A DNA stretch of 64,000 nt from the NCBI RefSeq assembly GCF_900188225.1, contig NZ_FZOC01000001.1:558596-622595 (forward strand), given 5' to 3'. The position numbers and the translations under genes are program-made. Positions 42,287 through 48,943 of this stretch are shown in pieces (within the stretch, counting starts at the first letter, position 1; every line of letters begins with the position of its first letter). Below the pieces are notes generated by a model. The model saw only the letters and a program-made list of their open reading frames with translations, was not told where the DNA came from and did no database searches. This DNA is from Humidesulfovibrio mexicanus. Its GTDB lineage: Bacteria; Desulfobacterota; Desulfovibrionia; Desulfovibrionales; Desulfovibrionaceae.

Positions 42287-42908
42287 GTGGCCTCCTTGGC
42301 GGGATGTAGTCTTGCAGGGTCAGGGCGAAGCCGGGGGGCAGCAGGTCGCGCACGGTTTCGATGTCGGCGTCGTCGAGCAGAGGCACCTTGGTGGTGCGGA
42401 AAAAGAAGGCATCCGGGCGTTTCTCGGCCATGGCAAAGATGCGTGAGAGATTCCTGCGCGCGGCGACCTCGTCCACCGCGCCGCCGGTGAGGGCCGGATA
42501 CTTGGCAAAAGGGCCTTTTACGTCCACGGCGAAGCGCTGCACCAGCCCCTCGGCCAGCATACACTCCACCACCTCGGGCAACATGCCGTTGGTGTCGAGC
42601 TTCACGGGCAGGCCGCTCTTGGCCAGTTCGTGCAGCACGGCCCCCACGCCCGGCACCGTGGTCGGTTCGCCGCCGCTGACCGTGATGCCCGCAAGCCAGC
42701 GCGCGCGGCGTGCCAGAAAAGAACGCAGAGCAGGCCGCTCCACCACGGGCAGGGTTTCCATGCTCCAGGCCAGGGCGCCGTTGTGGCAGGTGGGGCAGCG
42801 CAAGTTGCAGCCCCCAAGAAAAACTACGCAGCAGGGATGGCCGGGCCAGTCGCACAGACTGAGAGGGGTCAATCCCCGCACATGGTTCCAGGCGATGCTG
42901 TCGCTCAT
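42234..42908 (-). CDS. nrdG: Anaerobic ribonucleotide reductase activating protein (radical SAM)
   Basis: A 224-residue radical SAM enzyme that generates the glycyl radical on NrdD. The iron-sulfur motif CNLRCPTC gives the C-x3-C-x2-C ligands at residues 34, 38 and 41; the SGGEPT motif (about 75) and DTNGM (about 105) bind S-adenosylmethionine. The start MSDSIAWNHV at 42908 is selected because an ATG at 42983 adds a stretch without family character. The last 18 residues are encoded in the same DNA as the first residues of nrdD. Gene order nrdG-nrdD is the reverse of the enterobacterial one. A single promoter should lie upstream of 42908. Confidence 0.93.
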   Translation of the reverse strand: MSDSIAWNHVRGLTPLSLCDWPGHPCCVVFLGGCNLRCPTCHNGALAWSMETLPVVERPALRSFLARRARWLAGITVSGGEPTTVPGVGAVLHELAKSGLPVKLDTNGMLPEVVECMLAEGLVQRFAVDVKGPFAKYPALTGGAVDEVAARRNLSRIFAMAEKRPDAFFFRTTKVPLLDDADIETVRDLLPPGFALTLQDYIPPRRPHALADSEARRTPGNLVH

Positions 42909-43367
42909 TCCCGGTGGTCTCCCCCTGCAAGTGGCGTTTGCCGCGGCCTCTGCACAGGCCCGCCCCAAGGCGACGGCACACAAGTGGAGACCCTACTGCA
43001 ACAGGAGTTTTCTGTACAGGCGTTGCACGGCCTTCGGCCATCGCCACAAGCTATTTTCAGACTTTTTGACCGATTATTGTCAATGAGCAACAAAAATATC
43101 TATTTTTCCACAGGGAGAAAGCATTGCGTGGGCCGGAATACTCACATTTATTTCTAGACAAGGTGTAGAAGAAAATTCCCTGCCTCGCCTGCCCGGCGTT
43201 TTCGACATGCCGACCTGTCGGCAGGCTGGGAAAAACGCCTAAAAGCCGCGCGGGAACTCAGCTCGGTCCTCAACACCCCGGCCAATTCCCGCCACAAGCG
43301 CACGGGCCGCCCTGTCCCGGAGAGGAACAGAGCGGCCCGTCATGGCTGCCGCGTCGGAAAAAGACGC
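42909..43367 (-). other. Gene-free region between proB and nrdG with structured inverted repeats
   Basis: This 459-base stretch has no credible gene. A nested inverted repeat spans 43195-43239: outer arms GGCGTTTT/AAAACGCC and an inner hairpin TGCCGA-CCTG-TCGGCA. Near the proB end ACGGGCCGC (43302-43310) pairs with GCGGCCCGT (43332-43340); it may be the proB terminator although it lacks a T tract. A TTGACA at minus-strand positions about 43079-43084 may be part of the nrdG promoter. No NrdR box or known riboswitch core was recognised. Confidence 0.45.
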
Positions 43368-44534
43368 TCAGAGCGCCGCGTCCAGCAGCAGATTGTCGCG
43401 ATGGATGGCCTCGGCAAAGGGTGCTTGGCCCAGGACTTCCGCAAGCTCTGCGCTCTTCCTGCCCATGATGCGGCGCATCTCGGCGGCGGAATAGTTGGAC
43501 AGGCCCACGCCCACTGTGGCCCCGGCCTCGTCCTCAATGCGCACCAACGCGCCGCGCGCAAAGCGCCCCTCAACGGCGCGCACGCCGGCGGGCAACAGGC
43601 TCTTGCCCTTTTCGCGCAGGGCCTTGGCCGCGCCCACGTCCACCTGCACGCTGCCGGCCGGGGTGTCGTGGTAGGCCAGCCAGAACTTGCGGTGCGACAC
43701 CGTGCGCGCCAGGGGCAGCACGAGCGTCCCCAGGGCCTCGCCCCGGAACACGCGGTCCAGGGGAATACCCTCGCGCCCGGAGACGATGAGCGTGGCCACG
43801 CCCAGTTGCGCGGCCCGGCGGGCGGCCCTCAGCTTGGAGTACATGCCCCCGGAGCCCACGCTGGTCTTGCCGTCGCACATGCCCTCGATATCCAGGGACT
43901 CCACGTCCTCAATGACCGGCAGACAGCAGGCGTCCGGGTGCTTGTCCGGATTCTTGTCGAACACGCCGCCCGCGCTGGTAAGGTTCACAAAAAGCTCCGC
44001 GCCCACCAGATCCACGATGAGGCTGGCCAGGGTATCGTTGTCGCCGAACTCCAGCTCGGCCACGGCCACTGTGTCGTTCTCGTTGATGACCGGGATGACG
44101 CCCCAGTCCAGCAGGCGGCGCATGGTGTTGCGCGCGTTCAAAAAGCGCTTGCGGCTCTTGAGGTCCTCCCGCGTGAGCAGGATCTGCGCCACGGTCTTGC
44201 CGAAGCGGCCGAACTCTTGGTCGTACTCGTGCATGAGGCGGCTCTGCCCGATGGCCGATGCGGCCTGGCGGGAGGGCAGTTCGGAAAAGTCTATGGACTC
44301 GGCCCCGGCCACGCTCTGGCGGATGCGCGTACGTCCGGCGGCCACCGCACCGGAGCTCACCAGCACCACCTTGAGGCCCCGGTCGTGCAGCATGGACAGC
44401 TGGTCCACCAGCCGCCCGATGGCGCGGGCGTCGAGCCCGGCTCCGCAGGTGAGCACCGCGCTGCCGACCTTCACCACCACTGTGCGCGCACGGGACAGGA
44501 TGTCCGCACGCAGGCTCTCCGCCGCCCCGACCAT
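43368..44534 (-). CDS. proB: Glutamate 5-kinase
   Basis: A 388-residue enzyme that phosphorylates glutamate in the first step of proline synthesis. The amino-acid-kinase domain has VVVKVGSAVLT, VLVSSGAVAAGR, PVINENDTVAV and FGDNDTLAS in order; from about residue 290 a PUA domain follows, as in the long form of ProB. Full length and all nucleotide- and glutamate-contact motifs are present. The ATG at 44534 overlaps the obg stop (TGATG), so the genes are translationally coupled; the obg-proB order is conserved in many bacteria. Confidence 0.96.
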   Translation of the reverse strand: MVGAAESLRADILSRARTVVVKVGSAVLTCGAGLDARAIGRLVDQLSMLHDRGLKVVLVSSGAVAAGRTRIRQSVAGAESIDFSELPSRQAASAIGQSRLMHEYDQEFGRFGKTVAQILLTREDLKSRKRFLNARNTMRRLLDWGVIPVINENDTVAVAELEFGDNDTLASLIVDLVGAELFVNLTSAGGVFDKNPDKHPDACCLPVIEDVESLDIEGMCDGKTSVGSGGMYSKLRAARRAAQLGVATLIVSGREGIPLDRVFRGEALGTLVLPLARTVSHRKFWLAYHDTPAGSVQVDVGAAKALREKGKSLLPAGVRAVEGRFARGALVRIEDEAGATVGVGLSNYSAAEMRRIMGRKSAELAEVLGQAPFAEAIHRDNLLLDAAL

Positions 44535-45649
44535 CACTCCTCCTCGTCCTCGAAGCCCGCTGCTTCGCCCCAAGGCTCGGCGCCGAAATTCCGCGCCCCT
44601 TCGGCATCGGCCTGGTCCTCTTCAGCCCAGTCGACGGCGCCGGCGTCGCCCATGCGCCGCCACATCTCGTCCAGAAGCGCGGGCAGCCCCTCTCCCGTAA
44701 GGGCGGAGACGAAGAGCACGCCTTCAGGCGCGTTGGCGCGCAGGGCCTCCATACGTTCAGCGGACAACACGTCGATTTTGTTGATGACGCGGATCTGCGG
44801 CTTTTGGGCCAGCTCCGGGTCAAAGGCGCGCAGTTCCTCGTCCAGCATGGCGAAGCCCGCAGCCGGGTTCTCCGGGTCGGCGTCCTCGCCGCTCAAGATG
44901 TGCACCAGAAATCGCGTGCGCTCCACGTGCTTCAAAAAGGTGTGGCCCAGGCCCAGGCCTTCGCTGGCCCCCTCGATGAGGCCGGGAATGTCGGCGATGA
45001 TCAGCCTGCGTCCGGCGAGCTCCGGGGTCTGGCCCTCCACCACGCCGAGGTTTGGCGTAAGGGTGGTGAAGGGGTAGGCGGCGATCTTGGGCCGCGCGGC
45101 GGAAACGGCCGAAAGGAAGGTGCTCTTGCCCGCGTTGGGCAGGCCGAGCAACCCCGCATCGGCAATGACCTTGAGCTCCAGGCGCAGGCGTTTCTCCTGG
45201 CCTGCCCTGCCCGCCTCGGCGCGCTTGGGCGCACGGTTCACGGAGCTCTTGAAGTGCAGGTTGCCGCGTCCGCCATCGCCGCCGGGGCAGGCCACGAAGC
45301 GCTGGCCCGCGCGGCGGAGGTCGGCCAGCATATGGCGCTCGCCGTCGTCGGCCTCGAAGAACAGCTGCGTGCCCACGGGCACCTCGATGACCAGGTCCTC
45401 GCCACCGCGCCCATTCTTGTCCTGGCTCTGCCCGTTCTGGCCGTTTTCGGCCTCGAACAGGCGCTGGGCGCGGAAGTCGTACAGGGTGAGCAGCCGCGGG
45501 CTGGCGCAAAAGACCACGTCGCCGCCCTTGCCGCCGTCGCCCCCGTCGGGGCCACCCTTGGGCAGGTTCTTAGCGCGGCGCAACGAGGCGCTGCCGTTGC
45601 CGCCCTTGCCCGAGCGAACCGTGATGACCGCCTCGTCCACGAATCTCAT
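44534..45649 (-). CDS. obg: Obg/CgtA-family GTPase
   Basis: A 371-residue GTPase that assists maturation of the large ribosomal subunit and stress control. The glycine-rich Obg domain is at residues 1-158 (SGKGGNGSASLRR, GGPDGGDGGKGG). The G domain follows with G1 GLPNAGKST, G2 segment in PFTTLTPNLG, G3 DIPGLIEGA and G4 NKID. The C-terminus is short and acidic, ending FEDEEE. It lies downstream of rpmA with a strong hairpin between them, and is coupled to proB. ATG at 45649. Confidence 0.96.
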   Translation of the reverse strand: MRFVDEAVITVRSGKGGNGSASLRRAKNLPKGGPDGGDGGKGGDVVFCASPRLLTLYDFRAQRLFEAENGQNGQSQDKNGRGGEDLVIEVPVGTQLFFEADDGERHMLADLRRAGQRFVACPGGDGGRGNLHFKSSVNRAPKRAEAGRAGQEKRLRLELKVIADAGLLGLPNAGKSTFLSAVSAARPKIAAYPFTTLTPNLGVVEGQTPELAGRRLIIADIPGLIEGASEGLGLGHTFLKHVERTRFLVHILSGEDADPENPAAGFAMLDEELRAFDPELAQKPQIRVINKIDVLSAERMEALRANAPEGVLFVSALTGEGLPALLDEMWRRMGDAGAVDWAEEDQADAEGARNFGAEPWGEAAGFEDEEE

Positions 45650-45669
45650 GTCGCTGCACCCCGAAATGG

Positions 45670-45708
45670 AAAACGGGCAGGAGCCGCTGTGTCAGCCGCT
45701 CCTGCCCG
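45670..45708 (-). terminator. Terminator or attenuator between rpmA and obg
   Basis: An 11-bp stem (45674-45684 with 45698-45708) around a 13-base loop is followed on the minus strand by TTTTCCATTT. It lies directly after the rpmA stop codon and probably reduces transcription into obg, as the ribosomal proteins are needed in far larger amounts. Confidence 0.8.
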
Positions 45709-45739
45709 CGCTATGGTTCAATCCTGGAGCCGCCTGCGA

Positions 45740-46009
45740 TTAGGCGCTCACGGGGAGGATGTGCACCCTGGTCTTGACCTTGTTGTTGCGGGTGTACTTC
45801 TCGTACTTCACCTCGCCGTCAACAAGGGCGAACAGGGTCCAGTCCTTGCCCACGCCCACGTTCTTGCCGGGGTGGATGCTGGTGCCCACCTGGCGAACGA
45901 GGATGTTGCCAGCCAGGACTTTCTGGCCGCCGAAGCGCTTGACGCCGCGGCGTTGGCCGGCGCTGTCGCGTCCGTTTCTGGAGCTGCCGCCCGCTTTCTT
46001 GTGAGCCAT
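45740..46009 (-). CDS. rpmA: 50S ribosomal protein L27
   Basis: An 89-residue protein starting [18 protein letters not shown], the unmistakable L27 N-terminus that reaches the peptidyl-transferase centre, followed by VKRFGGQKV and GNILVRQ. No cleavable N-terminal extension of the firmicute kind is present. AGGAGG precedes the ATG at 46009, which lies 17 bases after the rplU stop. Confidence 0.98.
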   Translation of the reverse strand: MAHKKAGGSSRNGRDSAGQRRGVKRFGGQKVLAGNILVRQVGTSIHPGKNVGVGKDWTLFALVDGEVKYEKYTRNNKVKTRVHILPVSA

Positions 46010-46026
46010 TGTCTCCTCCTTGCCTC

Positions 46027-46338
46027 TTAGGCCTGGATGGCCTTGACCTTCAGGCTGGTGTAGTCCTGACGGTGGCCGGTCTTCTTGTGGAAGTCGTTGC
46101 GGCGCTTCTTCTTGAAGATGATGATCTTCTCGCCACGACCATGGCCCAGGACCTCGCACGCCACGGTGGCGCCTTCGACGTACGGGGCGCCGATCTTGGC
46201 CTGGCCGCCGTCGGACACAAGCAGGACTTTGTCCAGGTTCACCTCGGCGCCGGGATCGGCCTGAAGAAGCTCAACCTTGAACTCGAGTCCCTGTTCCACG
46301 CGGTACTGCTTACCGCCGGTCTCGATGATTGCGAACAT
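46027..46338 (-). CDS. rplU: 50S ribosomal protein L21
   Basis: A 103-residue protein with the L21 signatures [17 protein letters not shown] and, near the end, [20 protein letters not shown]. It binds 23S rRNA domain II and pairs with L20. The ATG at 46338 follows GGAGG and is preferred over one at 46353 that lies in the ribosome-binding region. It heads the rplU-rpmA-obg-proB cluster. Confidence 0.97.
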   Translation of the reverse strand: MFAIIETGGKQYRVEQGLEFKVELLQADPGAEVNLDKVLLVSDGGQAKIGAPYVEGATVACEVLGHGRGEKIIIFKKKRRNDFHKKTGHRQDYTSLKVKAIQA

Positions 46339-46370
46339 TGCGAATACCTCCATCGCGTAAGAGGCGTTCT

Positions 46371-46398
46371 CTTATCTTGAGGTTCATCAAAAAGTCAA
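46371..46398 (-). promoter_or_regulatory. Probable sigma-70 promoter of rplU-rpmA
   Basis: On the minus strand TTGACT is followed 16 bases later by GATAAG, a reasonable -35/-10 pair, with about 30 bases to the L21 start codon. It is the only such pair between the comF stop and rplU. Confidence 0.5.
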
Positions 46399-46431
46399 GG
46401 GCCGTGGCCGCATTTTTTCGGCTCCGGCCTT

Positions 46432-47169
46432 TTATGCGCGCGCAACGGCCAGCACGTCCACACTTTTCGCACCAGCGGCAAAAAGGATCCTGGCGCACTC
46501 CTCTAGGGTCGCGCCCGTGGTCATGATGTCGTCCACCACAAGCAGGGCCGCGCCGGACACCCGCCATTCCCCGGCGGCAAAGGCCCCACGGATGTTCTGC
46601 GTCCGCTCCTCGCGGGCCAGGCGCATCTGCGGGGTGGTGCGCCGGACGCGCCGCAGGGCATGGTCCCATATGGGCAGATCGTGGCGCGCGGCGATGCGCC
46701 GGGCCAACTCACGGCTCTGGTTGAACCCTCGGGCGAGCAACCTGCGCGGATGCAGCGGCACGGGCGCAAGCGCATCGTAACGCCCCGCGCCGCCAGCAAC
46801 ACCAGCTTCATAGGCGCGCAGGGCGAAATCCTGCAGCAACCGTCCGCACCCAAGGCGTCCCTCGAACTTGTAGGCCCAGATCAGCTCCTTGAGCCGCCCC
46901 TGGTAGCGCCCGTAGCACAGCGCCCGGCCCCAGGCGCGCGGCGTCTCCAGGCAGCGCGCGCACAGCGCCCCCCCCAAGGACGGGACGGGCAGGGGCTCGC
47001 CGCAGCCCAGGCAACATGCGCCCGCTTCCGGGGCAAGCTCCTCCCGGCAATCGGGGCACAGGCCGTCACCGGGCACCGACAGCACCGCCCCGCACGCCGC
47101 GCAGCGCGATTCCGCAAGCAGCAGTCCGCCCCAAAGCCCGCGCGCGCGCATCGCAAGCGATTCACGCAT
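46432..47169 (-). CDS. ComF-family phosphoribosyltransferase-fold protein
   Basis: A 245-residue protein of the ComF/GntX family. It has two CxxC pairs of a zinc ribbon near the N-terminus (CAACG, CPDC, then CLGCG and CARC), a basic stretch, and the PRPP-binding loop LLVVDDIMTTGATLEE at about 213-228. In naturally competent bacteria ComF helps DNA uptake; in others the role is unsettled, perhaps nucleotide salvage. The ATG at 47169 overlaps the FMN-reductase stop by eight bases; ATG 47151 is an alternative. It is the last gene of a four-gene leftward operon. Confidence 0.88.
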   Translation of the reverse strand: MRESLAMRARGLWGGLLLAESRCAACGAVLSVPGDGLCPDCREELAPEAGACCLGCGEPLPVPSLGGALCARCLETPRAWGRALCYGRYQGRLKELIWAYKFEGRLGCGRLLQDFALRAYEAGVAGGAGRYDALAPVPLHPRRLLARGFNQSRELARRIAARHDLPIWDHALRRVRRTTPQMRLAREERTQNIRGAFAAGEWRVSGAALLVVDDIMTTGATLEECARILFAAGAKSVDVLAVARA

Positions 47170-47776
47170 TGCGCGCCGCCTGCACGGCCGCCTGCCCGGC
47201 TTGGCGACCCAGCCCGCGCACCGCGTCCAGGGCATCGGCGTTGGCAGCGAATTCGCCCCGCGCATCCACACCGCGCAGGCCCAGGGGCTCGGCCAACTCC
47301 AGGCCGAAATTCACCAGAAAATATTTGAGGGTGAGCCGCGCGCCCTCGAAAACCATCCGCCCGCCCGGCTGCCCCGCCACCAGGCAGGCGAAGGCCCGGC
47401 GCTGCGGCAGGGCCGCGATCCAGGCCTCGCCCTTGCGCCGCGCCTCCCAGAAACGCTGGGAGCGGTCCACCCAGGTTTTGCAACGCGACGGGAGCCCATA
47501 AAAGTAGATTGGCGACGCCACGACCACCGCATCCGCGCGCATGAGCGCGGCGAAAAGTTCCTCGGCCTGGTCCTTCCCGGCCAGCACGCAGCGCGAGCCG
47601 TTGTCCTTGGCGCAGGCCAGGCAGGCCAGGCAGGGCAGTACGGAGAAATCGCGCAGGGCCAATACGCGCGCCCGCGCTCCGGCCTGGCCCGCAGCTTCGG
47701 CCACAACCTGCGCCGCGGCGTCGGAATTGCCGCCCGCCCGGTGGCTGCACGCCAGCACCAACACCTCGCCCGTCAT
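47162..47776 (-). CDS. NAD(P)H-dependent FMN reductase/flavodoxin-fold protein with extra cysteines
   Basis: A 204-residue flavodoxin-fold protein. The N-terminal LVLACSHRAGGNSDAAA holds the FMN phosphate loop, followed by the PCLACLACAKDNGSRC cysteine cluster and VVVASPIYFYGLPSRCKTWVDR, the flavin-contact loop of iron-sulfur flavoproteins and related reductases. The cysteine group resembles the compact C-x2-C-x2-C-x(4-7)-C motif of iron-sulfur flavoproteins, so a [4Fe-4S] cluster is likely. It would transfer electrons in the cytoplasm of an anaerobe. Its ATG overlaps the stop of the small upstream protein by four bases. Confidence 0.83.
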   Translation of the reverse strand: MTGEVLVLACSHRAGGNSDAAAQVVAEAAGQAGARARVLALRDFSVLPCLACLACAKDNGSRCVLAGKDQAEELFAALMRADAVVVASPIYFYGLPSRCKTWVDRSQRFWEARRKGEAWIAALPQRRAFACLVAGQPGGRMVFEGARLTLKYFLVNFGLELAEPLGLRGVDARGEFAANADALDAVRGLGRQAGQAAVQAARNA

Positions 47777-47964
47777 CGATCGTTCCCCGGCTTGCGGCGC
47801 GCCACGGCCGTCACCTGCCCCTTGTCCTCATCCGCGCGGTCCCATTCCAGCGTCCAGCCACCGGCGATGAACACCGCGTCCTCCACGTTGGGCGCAAGCT
47901 GCGGCTTCACCAGAAACAGCAACTCGTCCTCGCGGCTCAAGCGGAGGTGCCACCCGACCTCCAT
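47773..47964 (-). CDS. Small conserved-looking protein; possible selenoprotein with an upstream in-frame extension
   Basis: The plain reading is a 63-residue protein from ATG 47964 with GAGG seven bases upstream: a compact, beta-rich protein (LLFLVKPQLAP, AVFIAGGWTLEWD) without known domain. However, the same frame continues upstream to ATG 48006, which has its own AGGGGAG site, and is interrupted only by a TGA codon at 47974-47976 in the context KC-TGA-GVGM. A hairpin with features of a bacterial SECIS lies just after that TGA. Read through as selenocysteine, the protein would be 77 residues. The last four bases overlap the FMN-reductase start, so it is part of the operon. Function unknown. 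Confidence 0.6.
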   Translation of the reverse strand: MEVGWHLRLSREDELLFLVKPQLAPNVEDAVFIAGGWTLEWDRADEDKGQVTAVARRKPGNDR

Positions 47965-47976
47965 GCCAACGCCTCA
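47943..47976 (-). other. Candidate bacterial SECIS hairpin after an in-frame TGA
   Basis: Reading the minus strand, TGA (47976-47974) is followed after 11 bases by GGAGGT, an eight-base loop CGGGTGGC and ACCTCC (47962-47943). The apical loop begins 17 bases after TGA and has G as its second base, both within the known limits for bacterial selenocysteine elements. The stem is only six base pairs, so it could be chance. Confidence 0.35.
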
Positions 47977-48034
47977 GCACTTGTCGCGCAAATCTATGGT
48001 CGCCATGGGCTCCCCTGTACCGTCTCCCGCCGAC

Positions 48035-48661
48035 CTAGAACATATCGTGCAGAAAGAACGGGTTGTGCGTACGTTCCGCAGCCACTGTGGTGTCCAGGCC
48101 ATGGCCGGGGTACAGCGCGGTATCATCCGGCAGGGTGAAGATTTGCTCCAGCACGCTTCGTTTGAGCGCCTCGGCGCTGCCGCCGGGGAAATCCGTGCGG
48201 CCGACGGAGCGGTAGAAGATCAGGTCGCCCACAAAAGCGGCCTTGGCCTGGGGGAAATAATAGGTGACGCTTCCGGGCGTGTGCCCCGGCGTGGCCAGGC
48301 AGCGGCATTCCAGGCCGATGTAGCGGGATTGTCCAAGCGGAACAGGCTGGCTCGCAAAGGGGGTGACCACGGGAAACCCGAACACGCCGCCCTGCCCCAG
48401 TTCGGTGTCCATAAGATAGGCGTCCGCGGCCGGGGCCAGCACCGGCGCGCCAGTGGCCTCGGCCAGGCTGGCGCAGCCGTAGATGTGGTCAAAATGCAGA
48501 TGCGTGACGAGGATGTGCTCCACGCTGAGCCCTTCCGAACGCAAAAAAACGAGCGCCTCGGCGGGATCGCCGCCAGGATCCACCACAAGGGCGCGGCCCT
48601 GGTGATCCAAAATGTGGCAATTGGTCTCAAGCGGTCCCAGGGGGAAGGACGTGATGCGCAT
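48035..48661 (-). CDS. Metallo-beta-lactamase-fold hydrolase (glyoxalase II-like)
   Basis: A 208-residue cytoplasmic hydrolase with the dimetal motif THLHFDHIYG (H-x-H-x-D-H) at about residues 57-66, later ATPGHTPGSVTYYF and the GDLIFYRSVGRTDF aspartate, and a terminal PGHGLDTTVAAE histidine. This set matches hydroxyacylglutathione-hydrolase-like proteins of 200-210 residues, which act on thioesters or related esters. ATG 48661 gives the usual start MRITSFPLGPLETNCHI; GGAGG lies ten bases upstream. It heads an operon with the small protein, the FMN reductase and comF. Confidence 0.9.
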   Translation of the reverse strand: MRITSFPLGPLETNCHILDHQGRALVVDPGGDPAEALVFLRSEGLSVEHILVTHLHFDHIYGCASLAEATGAPVLAPAADAYLMDTELGQGGVFGFPVVTPFASQPVPLGQSRYIGLECRCLATPGHTPGSVTYYFPQAKAAFVGDLIFYRSVGRTDFPGGSAEALKRSVLEQIFTLPDDTALYPGHGLDTTVAAERTHNPFFLHDMF

Positions 48662-48943
48662 GGGGACAAGCCTCCGAAGGCGTTCTTGACCGTACGGTAG
48701 CCGCAAGCCAGCCCCCTTGGCAAGCAGCCCCTTCACAAGACGGCCCCACTTCCTGTACTGTACGTATATGGGCAATACCTCCGCGCGGCAGCATTCCGGA
48801 ATCACAAACAATACTTGGAGCCACACCGCGAATGAGGAAATGCCCGCCTTTTTTCTGCTCCGCATGGTACAAATGGACACTGTTTTGATATACACTCGGC
48901 TTCCCGCCGGACAGGGCGGAGACCGCAGCCTCACGGGACACGG

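Noticed and set aside
42909-43367. NrdR box or cobalamin riboswitch before nrdG-nrdD
   Set aside because: No sequence matching an NrdR box or the conserved B12-box core could be recognised on either strand.
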